Below are positions 17,443 to 26,268 of a stretch of 64,000 bases of DNA, piece by piece. Both the position numbers and the translations under genes were made by a program. The notes under the pieces were generated by a model. That model made no database searches. It was not told where the DNA came from and saw only the letters and a list, made by a program, of their open reading frames with translations. Origin of the DNA: Streptomyces sp. SCL15-4 (GTDB lineage: Bacteria > Actinomycetota > Actinomycetes > Streptomycetales > Streptomycetaceae); NCBI RefSeq assembly GCF_033366695.1, contig NZ_JAOBTQ010000001.1, positions 3,906,001 through 3,970,000 on the forward strand, given 5' to 3'. The stretch's first letter is position 1; each line of letters begins with the position of its first letter.

Positions 17443-17987
17443 ACCGGCGCCGTCCTCTCCCGAATCGAGGCTCCCCCACGGCGGCAGCGGCATATTCACC
17501 GCCGCCAGTTGAGGACGTTACGGAAGGTGGGGACAGTGCAACACCCCCTTCGGGCCCAATCTTGAATGGCCCGAACGGACTATGGGTAAGCGGCAGATCA
17601 CCCGCGGGAGTGAGCTGGCGACATGCGTGATCATCCCGGCAAACCGGGGCAGTCGCGGTACGCCACACGGGGCTCCGGACGGCACCCGGGCCCGTCCCCC
17701 GTGGAAAAAAGGGCCGTTCCCCGACAATTTCTGACTGGATCCGGAACGATTCGGGGTCGCCGGACGTAGGGAGAGGTGACCGCGTGGTGGTGACAGTTGA
17801 GAGCAGCTTAGGCCAATGCCTGCGCGCGTGTCCGGCGAATGGGAACGGAGACGTCCCTCTGTGCCGGGCCATAACGGAGGCCGGCGCCCGGCGAGCCCTC
17901 GGGCGGTACGTCACGATCGGCACTCGGAACATCCCGAGAAGCGGTCGCTCCCTCGGAACGCTCAACAGTACGGATTAGGCTGCATCC
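17443..17987. promoter_or_regulatory. Long divergent region wblA / PBP
   Basis: 545 bp with no credible gene on either strand. A region this long upstream of a developmental regulator suggests a long leader or several operators. It contains the inverted repeat listed at 17546-17578 and otherwise no motif I can name. Confidence 0.5.
17546..17578. promoter_or_regulatory. Inverted repeat in wblA upstream region
   Basis: The arms CCCTTCGGGCC (17546-17556) and GGCCCGAACGG (17568-17578) pair at 10 of 11 positions around an 11-bp spacer. It lies 104-136 bp upstream of the wblA start. It could be an operator or a leader hairpin in the wblA transcript. Confidence 0.45.
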
Positions 17988-20348
17988 ATGCCAAAGAAGC
18001 GCTCGGGCGGCGGTCTGTCGCCCATGCAGCAGGCCGCCAAGTTCCTCGGTGTCAGTGTGCTCGCCGGAGCCGTGATGGCCGGCATCGCGCTGCCAGCGGC
18101 CGGCGCGCTGGGCCTCGCGGCCAAGGGCTCGGTCAAGGGGTTCGACGAGATCCCGGCCAACCTGAAGAGTCCCCAGCTGAGTCAGCGCACCACCATCCTG
18201 GACAGCCGGGGCAAGCAGATCGCGACCGTCTATTCCCGCGACCGTACGGTGGTGGACCTCAAGGACATCTCGCCGTACCTGCAGAAGGCGATCGTCGCGA
18301 TCGAGGATTCGCGCTTCTACAAACACGGCGCCGTCGACCTCAAGGGCGTGCTGCGCGCCGTGAACAAGAACGCCCAGGAGGGAGGGGTCGCCCAGGGCGC
18401 CTCCACGCTCACCCAGCAGCTGGTGAAGAACTACTTCATCGAAGAGGCCGGCGACGACCCGACGAAGGTCGCCGAGGCCACCCAGCAGACCCTCGGCCGC
18501 AAGATCCGCGAGCTGAAGTACGCCATCCAGATCGAGGACAAGCTCGGCAAGAAGAAGATCCTCGAGAACTACCTGAACATCACCTTCTTCGGCGAGCAGG
18601 CCTACGGCGTCGAGGCCGCCGCCCAGCGGTACTTCTCCAAGCACGCCAAGGACCTGAGCCTGCAGGAGTCGGCGCTGCTGGCGGGCATCGTGCAGTCACC
18701 GAGCCGGTACGACCCGGTCAACGACGAGGCCGAGGCCACCAAGCGGCGCAACGTCGTGCTCCAGCGGATGGCGGAGCTGGGCGACATCTCCCAGAAGGAG
18801 GCCGACCAGGCGAAGGGCAAGCCGCTCGGCCTGCGCACCAGCCGTCCCAAGAACGGCTGCATCACCGCGGTCAAGGGCGCCGGCTTCTTCTGTGACTACG
18901 TCCGCCAGGTGGTCCTCACCGACCCGGTCTTCGGCAAGACCAAGGAGGCGCGGGCCAAGCTCTGGAACCGCGGCGGCCTGACGATCCGTACGACGCTCGA
19001 CCCGCAGGCGCAGCAGTCCGCGCAGGAGTCCATCAAGGACCACGTCTACAAGAGCGACGCCGTGGCGACCGCCGCGACCGTCGTCGAGCCCGGCACCGGC
19101 AAGATCCTCGCCATGGGCCAGTCCCGTCCGTACGGCGTCAACGTCAACAACGACGAGACGACGATCAACCTGTCCGTGAACCAGGACATGGGCGGCGGCG
19201 CCGGCTACCAGCCCGGCTCCACCTTCAAGCCGATCGTCGCCGCGGCGGCCGTCGAGGGCGGCAAGCCTCCGACGCAGGAGTACTCGTCGCCGTACGAGAT
19301 GGCCTATCCGAGCCCGGTGGCCGCGTGCGACGGCAAGGTGTGGCGCAACGACCCGAACCGGCCGGCCAAGCTGAAGAACGAGAACGACTCGGAGCGCGGG
19401 CCGTACGGCATGGCGGAGGCCACCGCGAAGTCGGTCAACACCTACTACGTCCAGCTGATCAGCGACATCGGCATCTGCCCGGTCGTCGACATGGCGAAGA
19501 AGATGGGCGTGGCGCGCGCGGACGGCCGCAAGATCGACCAGGCGCCCTCCATCGCGCTCGGCACCCAGGAGATGTCCCCGCTGACGATGGCGAGCGCGTA
19601 CGCCGCCTTCGCCTCGCGCGGCATGTACTGCACCCCGGTCGCCATCGAGTCGGTCACCCAGAAGGCCGGCAGCGAGCAGAAGTCCCTGCCGGTGCCGAAG
19701 TCGACCTGCTCACGGGCGATGTCGGAGAACACCGCGGACACGATCAACACGCTCCTCAAGGGCGTGGTCGAGGACGGCACGGGCCAGGAGGCCGGCCTCG
19801 GCAGCCGCCCGAGCGCCGGCAAGACCGGTACGACGGACGAGCGCTACGCGGCCTGGTTCGTCGGCTACACCCCGAACATGGCGGGCGCGGTGTGGGTCGG
19901 CGACCCGCAGCACAAGCGCAAGATGACCAGCATCACCATCGGCGGCGTCCCGCACGACAAGGTCTACGGCGGCGAGGTCCCGGGCCCGATCTGGCGCGAC
20001 ATGATGTCCGGCGCGCTGGACGGCAAGCCCGCGCCGGACTTCCATCTGATCGACCTCCCCGACGACTCGCACGACGAGGACGACCGGGGAAAAGGCGACC
20101 GGGGGGCGACGGACGACCACAACGGGGACGGGAACAGGACCGGACAGGTGACCGGGGGACTGATCGGCGGCCTGACCAACGGGGGCACCGCTGACGGGGG
20201 CGCCGCTGACGGCGGCACGACCGCCGGCGCCCTCGGCGGCTCGTTCCCGACGCCGACGTTCTCGCTCCCCGAGAACGTCATCCAGGGGCAGGGGGACGGC
20301 TGGAACGGCGGGAACAACGGCAACGGCCGTGGGGGCGGCCGGCACTAG
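17988..20348 (+). CDS. Class A (bifunctional) penicillin-binding protein
   Basis: 786 residues. One membrane anchor is at about residues 20-45. The GT51 glycosyltransferase domain has the catalytic Glu in AIEDSRFYKHGAVD (Glu106) and GASTLTQQLVKNYF. The transpeptidase domain has Ser411 in STFK, Ser482 in SVN and Lys612 in KTGTT. The protein polymerises and cross-links peptidoglycan outside the membrane. After about residue 690 there is an acidic then Gly/Asn-rich tail, probably extracellular and disordered. ATG 17988 has no strong ribosome site. Divergent from wblA; a strong hairpin follows. Confidence 0.93.
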   Translation: MPKKRSGGGLSPMQQAAKFLGVSVLAGAVMAGIALPAAGALGLAAKGSVKGFDEIPANLKSPQLSQRTTILDSRGKQIATVYSRDRTVVDLKDISPYLQKAIVAIEDSRFYKHGAVDLKGVLRAVNKNAQEGGVAQGASTLTQQLVKNYFIEEAGDDPTKVAEATQQTLGRKIRELKYAIQIEDKLGKKKILENYLNITFFGEQAYGVEAAAQRYFSKHAKDLSLQESALLAGIVQSPSRYDPVNDEAEATKRRNVVLQRMAELGDISQKEADQAKGKPLGLRTSRPKNGCITAVKGAGFFCDYVRQVVLTDPVFGKTKEARAKLWNRGGLTIRTTLDPQAQQSAQESIKDHVYKSDAVATAATVVEPGTGKILAMGQSRPYGVNVNNDETTINLSVNQDMGGGAGYQPGSTFKPIVAAAAVEGGKPPTQEYSSPYEMAYPSPVAACDGKVWRNDPNRPAKLKNENDSERGPYGMAEATAKSVNTYYVQLISDIGICPVVDMAKKMGVARADGRKIDQAPSIALGTQEMSPLTMASAYAAFASRGMYCTPVAIESVTQKAGSEQKSLPVPKSTCSRAMSENTADTINTLLKGVVEDGTGQEAGLGSRPSAGKTGTTDERYAAWFVGYTPNMAGAVWVGDPQHKRKMTSITIGGVPHDKVYGGEVPGPIWRDMMSGALDGKPAPDFHLIDLPDDSHDEDDRGKGDRGATDDHNGDGNRTGQVTGGLIGGLTNGGTADGGAADGGTTAGALGGSFPTPTFSLPENVIQGQGDGWNGGNNGNGRGGGRH

Positions 20349-20400
20349 CCGGGTTCGTTCATTCGTTCCGGTACGACGGTGATGCGCCGGCCGGCGCGGC

Positions 20401-20432
20401 GGGGCCGCACCTCTGGGAAGGGGTGCGGCCCC
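20401..20432 (+). terminator. Terminator hairpin after PBP gene
   Basis: A perfect 11-bp stem GGGGCCGCACC / GGTGCGGCCCC with a 10-nt loop lies 53 bp after the PBP stop. The remaining gap to 20637 is low-complexity: purine-rich GTGGAG repeats (20440-20510), then short CGTAGACCCG-like repeats (20535-20600). Confidence 0.75.
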
Positions 20433-20637
20433 GCGGCCGTGGAGGGAGGTGTGGGGCCGCCTCCGTGGAGGGGTGAGCGGCCACCGCGGCCGTGGAGAGG
20501 TGGAGCGAGGGCCGGGCGCCGACGCGCGCAAGCTCGTAGACCCGTAGGCCCGTGACCCTGTGAAGTCCTGGCCCCGTAGTCGCGTAAGCCCGTAGACCCG
20601 GGCAGGCGACGGCGCGCGGAGGAGGGTCTGGGGTGTG

Positions 20638-21105
20638 TCAGCCCTGGAGGAGCTTCTTCACCACGGCGGCGACCCGGCCGCCCTCGGCCAGCCCGGCCAC
20701 CTTCGGGTTCACGATCTTCATGACGGCGCCCATGGCCCGCGGCCCCTCGGCACCGGCCGCCTTCGCCTCCGCCACGGCCTGCTCGACGATCGTGTTCAGC
20801 TCCTCGTCGGACAGCTGCTTGGGCAGGTAGCCGGCGAGCACCTCGCCCTCCGCCTTCTCCCGCTCGGCCTGCTCGGGACGGTTGCCCTGGGCGAACGCAT
20901 CGGCCGCCTCCCGGCGCTTCTTCGCCTCGCGGGTGATCACCTTGAGGATCTCGTCGTCGGACAGCTCCCGCTTCTCCTTGCCCGCGACCTCCTCCTTGGT
21001 GATGGCGGCGAGGGTCAGCCGGAGCGTCGAGGAGCGGAGCTCGTCGCGCTCCTTGATCGCGGCGTTGAGGTCGTCCTGCAGCTTCGACTTGAGCGTGGTG
21101 GTCAT
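20638..21105 (-). CDS. GatB/YqeY domain protein
   Basis: 155 residues beginning MTTTLKSKLQDDL. The charged helical YqeY fold shows ITKEEVAGK, a central GYLPKQLSDEEL and the C-terminal AGLAEGGRVAAVVKKLL segment shared with the tail domain of GatB, the tRNA-dependent amidotransferase subunit. Standalone members are thought to touch tRNA or aminoacyl-tRNA, but the role is unproven. I chose ATG 21105 instead of the frame opening at 21213 because the extension is not family-like. It is divergent from the phosphoesterase gene. Confidence 0.88.
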   Translation of the reverse strand: MTTTLKSKLQDDLNAAIKERDELRSSTLRLTLAAITKEEVAGKEKRELSDDEILKVITREAKKRREAADAFAQGNRPEQAEREKAEGEVLAGYLPKQLSDEELNTIVEQAVAEAKAAGAEGPRAMGAVMKIVNPKVAGLAEGGRVAAVVKKLLQG

Positions 21106-21314
21106 GGCCCGATTGTCGCAGGTGCACGTCCGCCCGTGCCCGTCCATTTCCCCGCAGGCGCCGTCCCCCGGGCCCGCCCTTTCCGCCCTCGCCCGCCACC
21201 GGTCCCCCGCCACCGGTCCCCCGTCACCGGGCGCCGGGCGCCCGGCGGCCGGCGGCCGGCGGCCGGGCCGGTGGCCGGTCTCGGTGTGCCCAACCCGTCT
21301 GACACGATGGACAG

Positions 21315-22241
21315 ATGCGCGCGCGATACGGAATCCCCCTGGGAATCGTGGCGGCCGGCGCCGCCGGCCTGGTCTACTCGGCGGGCTTCGAAGCCCGCTC
21401 CTTCCGCCTCCGACGGGTCACGGTCCCCGTCCTGCCCCCGGGCATGCGCCCGCTGCGCGTGCTCCAGGTCTCCGACATCCACATGGTCGGCGGCCAGCGC
21501 AAGAAGCAGCGCTGGCTGCAGTCGCTGGCCGGGCTCCGTCCCGACTTCGTGATCAACACCGGCGACAACCTGTCGGACCCCGAGGGCGTCCCCGAGGTGC
21601 TGGACGCCCTGGGCCCGCTGATGGAGTTCCCGGGGGCGTACGTCTTCGGCTCCAACGACTACTACGGCCCCAAGCTGCGCAACCCCGCCCGCTACCTTCT
21701 GGAGAAGGCGAGCGGACGCCACGGGCTGAACGGCAACGCGCCGGCCGTGGGCGCGATCCACAACCCGTGGGAGGACCTGCGGGACGGCTTCGACTCGGCG
21801 GGCTGGCTGAACCTGACCAACACGCGGGGAGTCCTCAAGATCGAGGGCGCCTCCATCGAGCTGACCGGCCTGGACGACCCGCACATCAAGCGGGACCGCT
21901 ACGCCCGGGTGGCCGGCGGCCCGTCGCAGGGGCACGACTTCTCGCTCGGCGTGGTCCACGCGCCGTACCTGCGGGTACTGGACGCGTTCACGGCGGACGA
22001 CTACCCCCTGATCCTGGCCGGCCACACCCACGGCGGCCAGCTGTGCATCCCCTTCTACGGCGCCCTGGTCACCAACTGCGACCTGGACACGGACCGCGTG
22101 AAGGGCCTGTCCACGCACACGGTGGAAGGCCGTACGTCCTACCTCCACGTCTCGGCCGGCTGCGGCACCAACCGCTACACCCCGGTCCGCTTCGCCTGCC
22201 CGCCGGAGGCGACGCTGCTGACGTTGGTGGAGCGGCGGTAA
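21315..22241 (+). CDS. Membrane-anchored metallophosphoesterase
   Basis: 308 residues. One N-terminal hydrophobic segment (about 5-25) anchors or exports the protein. The ordered metal motifs are SDIH, NTGDN, GSNDY (in place of GNH-E) and GHTHGGQ, the calcineurin-like set seen in YkuE-type phosphoesterases. The substrate is unknown; envelope lipid or nucleotide phosphodiesters are possible. It is monocistronic between YqeY and the Pr6Pr-family gene. Confidence 0.88.
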   Translation: MRARYGIPLGIVAAGAAGLVYSAGFEARSFRLRRVTVPVLPPGMRPLRVLQVSDIHMVGGQRKKQRWLQSLAGLRPDFVINTGDNLSDPEGVPEVLDALGPLMEFPGAYVFGSNDYYGPKLRNPARYLLEKASGRHGLNGNAPAVGAIHNPWEDLRDGFDSAGWLNLTNTRGVLKIEGASIELTGLDDPHIKRDRYARVAGGPSQGHDFSLGVVHAPYLRVLDAFTADDYPLILAGHTHGGQLCIPFYGALVTNCDLDTDRVKGLSTHTVEGRTSYLHVSAGCGTNRYTPVRFACPPEATLLTLVERR

Positions 22242-22351
22242 GGGGGGCCGGGGCCGGGTGACGAGAACGGGACGATCGGGGCTCCGAGGGCCGTCACCCA
22301 CCCGGCCCAACCCACCTGGCCGGCCCCCTCCCCCGCTCCTAGCGTGAGGGC

Positions 22352-23110
22352 ATGACCGCCCCGATACCCAGGGACATCCCGGACCTGCCCGCGGTCCCGG
22401 GCCCGCCCGTCCTGCTGCCCGCACCGGTCCCGGCCACGGCGGTGGTGGCCCCGGCGCGCCGCCCGTCGGCCGCGGTGCTCCGCCTGCTGATCGCCGTGGC
22501 GGCGGCGGCAGGGGTCGCGCTGGAGCTGCTGCTGGGCGGTCCGGCCCGCGCCCTGAGCTACTTCAGCGTCCAGGCCAACGTCCTGGTGGCCGTGATCATG
22601 TTCCTGTCGGCGACGAGGGCCTGGCGGGCCCGCCGCCCGCTCCCGTCGTCGGTGACGGGCGCGGCACTCCTCTACGTCGTGATCGGCGCGCTGCTCTATC
22701 ACCTGCTCCTGGCCCACACGACGCCCCCGTTCTCGATGACCGGCGCGGCCACGGCGCCGGAGCGCTGGCACGCCCAGTGGACGGCGCTCCAGGTCCTGCA
22801 CGTACTGGTCCCGGCGGCGGCCGTACTGGACTGGCTCCTGCTCACACCGGCGCCCCGCCTGCACCTCCGCCAGACCGCGACGTGGCTGCTCTACCCCCTG
22901 GCCTACCTGGCCTTCTCCTTCATCCGGGCCGCGCTCCTCCCGCCGGCCGACCCGTCCCGATACCTCTATCCCTTCCTGGACGCGGCGGCCCACGGCTACC
23001 GCAGCACCCTGGCGAACGCGCTCCTCCTGGGCCTCGGGATCTACGCCCTGGGGGTCCTCCTGGTGGCCCTGGACCACACCCGCCCGTCCCCGACCCGCCA
23101 CCGCGTCTGA
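22352..23110 (+). CDS. Pr6Pr family membrane protein
   Basis: 252 residues. A Pro-rich N-terminus of about 40 residues is followed by six hydrophobic segments. YFSVQANVL in the second segment and the Pro/Tyr-containing LLYPLAYLAFSFIR are typical of Pr6Pr membrane proteins (FAR-17a/AIG1-like), whose function is unknown. ATG 22352 is 110 bp after the phosphoesterase stop. A short AGCCC/GGGCT hairpin follows its stop at about 23127-23141, just before the tRNA gene. Confidence 0.75.
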   Translation: MTAPIPRDIPDLPAVPGPPVLLPAPVPATAVVAPARRPSAAVLRLLIAVAAAAGVALELLLGGPARALSYFSVQANVLVAVIMFLSATRAWRARRPLPSSVTGAALLYVVIGALLYHLLLAHTTPPFSMTGAATAPERWHAQWTALQVLHVLVPAAAVLDWLLLTPAPRLHLRQTATWLLYPLAYLAFSFIRAALLPPADPSRYLYPFLDAAAHGYRSTLANALLLGLGIYALGVLLVALDHTRPSPTRHRV

Positions 23111-23176
23111 ACCGGATTTCGTCTACAGCCCCCAGTGGGCTAAAGTAAACGTCGTCGCCGCGAGAAGCAGCGACAC

Positions 23177-23250
23177 CGGGGTGTAGCGCAGCTTGGCAGC
23201 GCGCTTCGTTCGGGACGAAGAGGTCGTGGGTTCAAATCCCGCCACCCCGA
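23177..23250 (+). tRNA. tRNA-Pro (anticodon CGG)
   Basis: 74 nt without an encoded CCA. The acceptor arms CGGGGTG and CACCCCG pair fully. The D-arm GCGC..GCGC, the anticodon stem CTTCG/CGAAG with loop TTCGGGA (anticodon CGG, reading CCG), and the T-arm GTGGG-TTCAAAT-CCCGC are all intact. tRNA-Pro genes are known integration sites in Streptomyces (pSAM2 uses one), and a recombinase remnant lies just downstream. Confidence 0.97.
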
Positions 23251-23260
23251 CAGCCAAAAG

Positions 23261-23292
23261 AGCAGGTGGCGATCCTAGGATCGCCACCTGCT
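23261..23292 (+). terminator. Perfect intrinsic terminator after tRNA-Pro
   Basis: A perfect 15-bp stem AGCAGGTGGCGATCC / GGATCGCCACCTGCT with a 2-nt apex is flanked by AAAAG on the left and TTTTG on the right, so it can terminate in either direction. It lies 10 bp after the tRNA. Confidence 0.9.
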
Positions 23293-23338
23293 TTTGTGTG
23301 CGTGACTATCGCTTTCCGCGTGTCTACGACCGTTGCGC

Positions 23339-23638
23339 CTACGGGCCGATGATCCCGTCCATGACCACGGCCCCTGTCTGGATCACGGGCCGGATCTGCT
23401 TCCGGTAGACCTCCTCGGTCACGGCCGTACCCGAGTGCCCGACGAGCCACAAGATCTCCTCCAGCGGCACGCCCTGGTCGGAGAGCAGGGACACGAAGCT
23501 GTGCCGCAGTTCTCTCGGGGTCCACTCGTCGGGGTCGATCCCGTCGATGTCCTTCACCGCCTGGCGGAAGGCGCGGCGGACGTTCGCGGCGTCGAGCGGC
23601 TGCCCACGGCCGAGGAGAAGACGAGGTGGCCGTGGACA
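23339..23638 (-). pseudogene. Tyrosine recombinase (phage/ICE integrase), C-terminal fragment
   Basis: About 100 codons remain. PLDAANVRRAFRQA, then PRELRHSFVSLL (Arg and His of the active site), LVGHSG (second His region) and TEEVYRK with the nucleophile Tyr identify the end of an integrase of the pSAM2/phage type. The N-terminal two-thirds, including the first catalytic Arg, is missing: the frame runs without a break into an IS481 transposase sequence. The gene end lies 88 bp from tRNA-Pro, the usual position of int beside its attachment site. No second copy of the tRNA 3' end is visible in the window. Confidence 0.85.
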
Positions 23639-23971
23639 AGCTGGCCGGGCCAGTCGAAGTTCGCAACGGCGGATCACCTGGCCGGTGGGCCGGTCGAGGA
23701 AGTCCAGGCGGTTCAGACCGTGAAGCGTCAGGATCCGGTGCACGGTCGAAGTGAGCAGGACCAGGATCGGGCCGAGACGGGCCGGCCCAGCTGGTGCTCC
23801 TGTCGCAGACGGCAGGCCGGCTGCGCCCTCTGTCCGCCGATGGCGCAGCCACTTGCAGGCCGTGGCCCGCGAGATACTTATCTGCCACATGCGCGACGGA
23901 ACGACCCAAACGGACAGCTCGGCCAACGGCCGCCTGCCGTGAACGGCCAGCCGGGCATTACGGCGGGGCAC
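23639..23971 (-). pseudogene. IS481-family transposase, N-terminal remnant fused to integrase fragment
   Basis: From GTG 23971 the product reads PRRNARLAVHGR, later ISRATACKWLRHRR, then STVHRILTLHGLNRLDFLDRPTGQ. This is the HTH region of IS481 transposases, but with internal losses around residues 70-88 of the open frame. The DDE catalytic domain is absent; at about 23639 the frame passes into the integrase fragment. The simplest history is insertion of an IS into int followed by deletion. The junction is approximate to about 10 codons. Confidence 0.75.
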
Positions 23972-24024
23972 GAAGACCTCCGCGTAGTGCAGTGCTGGAC
24001 AGCTCCACCGCACCGGAGGTCTTC
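23972..24024 (-). repeat. Inverted repeat covering the transposase ribosome site
   Basis: GAAGACCTCCG (23972-23982) and CGGAGGTCTTC (24014-24024) are perfect 11-bp complements with a 31-nt spacer. On the minus strand the downstream arm holds the GGAGG just before GTG 23971. A near-palindrome TGTGGTGCACTACA lies at 24032-24045 and may mark an IS end. Confidence 0.7.
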
Positions 24025-24045
24025 CCGCGACTGTGGTGCACTACA

Positions 24046-24471
24046 GCGCGAAGCGCCCGCTGACACGAGCAACTCGTGCAGGTGCTTTCCTCTCCCGACG
24101 TCCCCGGTGTATGGGGTGCGCCGACCGACAGGCGGTCCGCGGATGGAGCTCGGCCACGCCGCACCCCGCCGCCCCGTTCTCCACGCTCGGGGGCCTCCTC
24201 TCGCAGGCGGCCGAGCAGGCCCTCGGCCGGGCCGGCTTCGCCCTCTCGACACGAGGGCCTTCGTCTCGTTGAGCCCGGTGGGACCGCTCACGCCCGAAGG
24301 CGCGGAACAGGGCACCAGGCGTTGCCGGACCCGCCATTACCAGATGAGTAGGTGCTTTGTATTCTAAATTCTGAACTAAGAGGAAAATTCGATGATTACT
24401 TAGATACATAGACACCTTTCGTGCTTGAGTGCGTCGTGTAGTAACTCACCTGTCCGCGAAGGAAGTCATCC
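24046..24471. other. Accessory non-coding gap with abrupt AT-rich segment
   Basis: I see no convincing gene. 24046-24340 is GC-rich and looks like decayed coding DNA. From about 24355 to 24415 base composition drops sharply (runs such as ATTCTAAATTCTGAAC and AGGAAAATTCGATG). This AT-rich block precedes the DGQHR gene and probably holds its promoter; it also suggests a transfer boundary. Confidence 0.45.
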
Positions 24472-25755
24472 TTGAGCATCACTGTCGACTCGTCGCGCCT
24501 CTCTCTCGTGCGCGAGGAGTCCACTTACCTGGCGATCCGCACCAGCCAGGGCGGTCGGACCGTCTACACGACGCGTATCCCGCTCGCCGACCTCTCGGTC
24601 ATCCTCACCATCCCGGACCCGGCCAAGCCGGACCCCGACAACCGCAAGGTGGACATCGCCCACGCCAAGGGCTTCGGTCAGTACCTCGCCGACAACCCCG
24701 GCTGGGTGGCTCCGGCCCTCCTCATCCGCGACACCGGCGGATGCCGCTTCGAGCCGATCAGTGAAGACGGCTCGGTCGGCTACCTCACCGTCCCGTGGTC
24801 CATCGGCGGCATCGGACGCCTGATCACGATCGACGGCCAGCACCGCATCCTCGGTGTCCACCTGGAAAAGAAGCGCATCACGGACGAGGTATCCCGAATT
24901 GATCGGGAAATCCACCGCGCCAACGAGCCCAAGAAGGCGAAGCTGGAGCAGGATCGCGAGGCCCTGATCGGCCGAATGCAGCGACTCAAGGACGAGTTTG
25001 TCGGCATCGACATCTACGTGGAGCCCGACGGTGTCAAGGGCCAGCAAATGTTCGTCGACGTCGCGGACAATGCCAAGGGCATCTCCGGTGCCGTCCGGGC
25101 CCGCTTCGACACCTCGCGCATCGCCAACCGCACGCTCAGCGACATCGTCACCCACCCCCTCTTCCTCGGCAAGATCGACATTGAGCGGGACCGGATGACC
25201 TTGGCCAACCGCAATCTGATGGGTGCCAAGCACGTCGCGGACATCACGCGGGCCGTCATCGCCGGTCCCGGTGGGCGCGTCAGCAAAAAGGTCGAGTCAC
25301 TGACCGACAACGAGGTCATCGAGAGTGTTCGCGGCTTCCTTGACGTCATCTCCATCGCTTTCACCGCGCTCGCCGAGATCACCGAGGAGGACGTGGACAA
25401 CTACGATCCCTCGCTTTCCGAAAAGAAGAAGAACGAGCCGCCGGCTCCTCCCACCAAGGCTATGAGGCTGCGCGAGTCCTCGCTCCTGGGTTCGGTGGGC
25501 ATGCTCCGCGTCCTGGGCGGTGTCTACCGCAACCTTCGGGAGGACGGGGCCGACGACGGTGACATCCAGGAGTTCTTCAAGCGGCTCGACCGGCACATGG
25601 CCGCCCCGGTCACCGAGGACAGCATCTGGCGTACCACGGCCGCGAACGAGGACTTCGAGCCGAACGCCTCTGCCCCGATCATGCGGCAGCAGAACGTCGT
25701 GCACCTGACCAGGGTAATCACGGACTGGTACAAGAAGGCGCCGGCCGCCATCTGA
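24472..25755 (+). CDS. DGQHR-domain (DndB-like) protein
   Basis: 427 residues. The diagnostic motif is RLITIDGQHRILGVHL at about residues 120-135, followed by a charged coiled segment (about 145-180) and FVDVADNAKGIS, as in DndB and related DGQHR proteins. DndB regulates DNA phosphorothioation and binds DNA; DGQHR proteins occur alone or in defence islands. No dndA, dndC-E or restriction genes are near, so the function is open. No ATG fits; TTG 24472 is preceded by GAAGGAAG at 24458-24465 with correct spacing. It is isolated, 0.5 kb beyond the integrase/IS remnants, consistent with horizontal acquisition. Confidence 0.8.
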   Translation: MSITVDSSRLSLVREESTYLAIRTSQGGRTVYTTRIPLADLSVILTIPDPAKPDPDNRKVDIAHAKGFGQYLADNPGWVAPALLIRDTGGCRFEPISEDGSVGYLTVPWSIGGIGRLITIDGQHRILGVHLEKKRITDEVSRIDREIHRANEPKKAKLEQDREALIGRMQRLKDEFVGIDIYVEPDGVKGQQMFVDVADNAKGISGAVRARFDTSRIANRTLSDIVTHPLFLGKIDIERDRMTLANRNLMGAKHVADITRAVIAGPGGRVSKKVESLTDNEVIESVRGFLDVISIAFTALAEITEEDVDNYDPSLSEKKKNEPPAPPTKAMRLRESSLLGSVGMLRVLGGVYRNLREDGADDGDIQEFFKRLDRHMAAPVTEDSIWRTTAANEDFEPNASAPIMRQQNVVHLTRVITDWYKKAPAAI

Positions 25756-26268
25756 TCCACCAGCAACAAGGAGTTCCCTTCACACCGTATGCGGAGGGGG
25801 CTCTTTGCTTTCCACGTACCGACGGAAAGTCGAGTGCACGCGTCCGATCAGCCCGGAGACTGCTATTGCGCTCCGAGTCCAGATCTCACGATCTCCCACT
25901 GCAGCACCGCGGCGGTGCCGCGTGTCACCTTTTCAGACCGGCCATGAGTGTCCGGAGCATCCGGGAGTCACGCGCGCGTAGCGGGCCGAGACCGAGCCCA
26001 CGGTTCGGTGCATGTGACGAAGGCCGCGGGAGGCCCGGCCATCGGTGATCGCCGGGCCAGCAGGCATCGGCCCGGCCTCCAGTACCGCGTACCGCGTCCT
26101 CACGTGAGACCACCGGGTCACGGCTCGCCGCGCGGAGGCACCGGTTCCGGGACGGAGAGGCCGTAGGTCTGTACCGGATATTCCCTCCATGACTACGGTG
26201 CCGGTCGTTCTTCAGGCATCGTCGTGGACCCAGAGCCCAAGGTGACGCCCGGGTCCCGGTGGCCGTCG
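25756..26268. other. 513-bp intergenic region between convergent DGQHR and immunity genes
   Basis: No credible gene was found on either strand. The segment 26025-26085 contains GC-rich near-repeats (GGCCCGGCC, CGCCGGGCC, CGGCCCGGCC) that could fold, but no clean terminator. The region may hold remnants of earlier toxin-immunity cassettes; I cannot identify any. Confidence 0.4.

Noticed and set aside
20535..20600. Short CGTAGACCCG-like repeats after the PBP gene
   Set aside because: Units are irregular in length and sequence; likely simple low-complexity DNA rather than an element.
23232..23909. 225-codon minus-strand frame over the integrase remnant
   Set aside because: Wrong frame: the recombinase and transposase motifs are in the neighbouring frame ending at 23339, and this frame even runs into the tRNA/terminator region.
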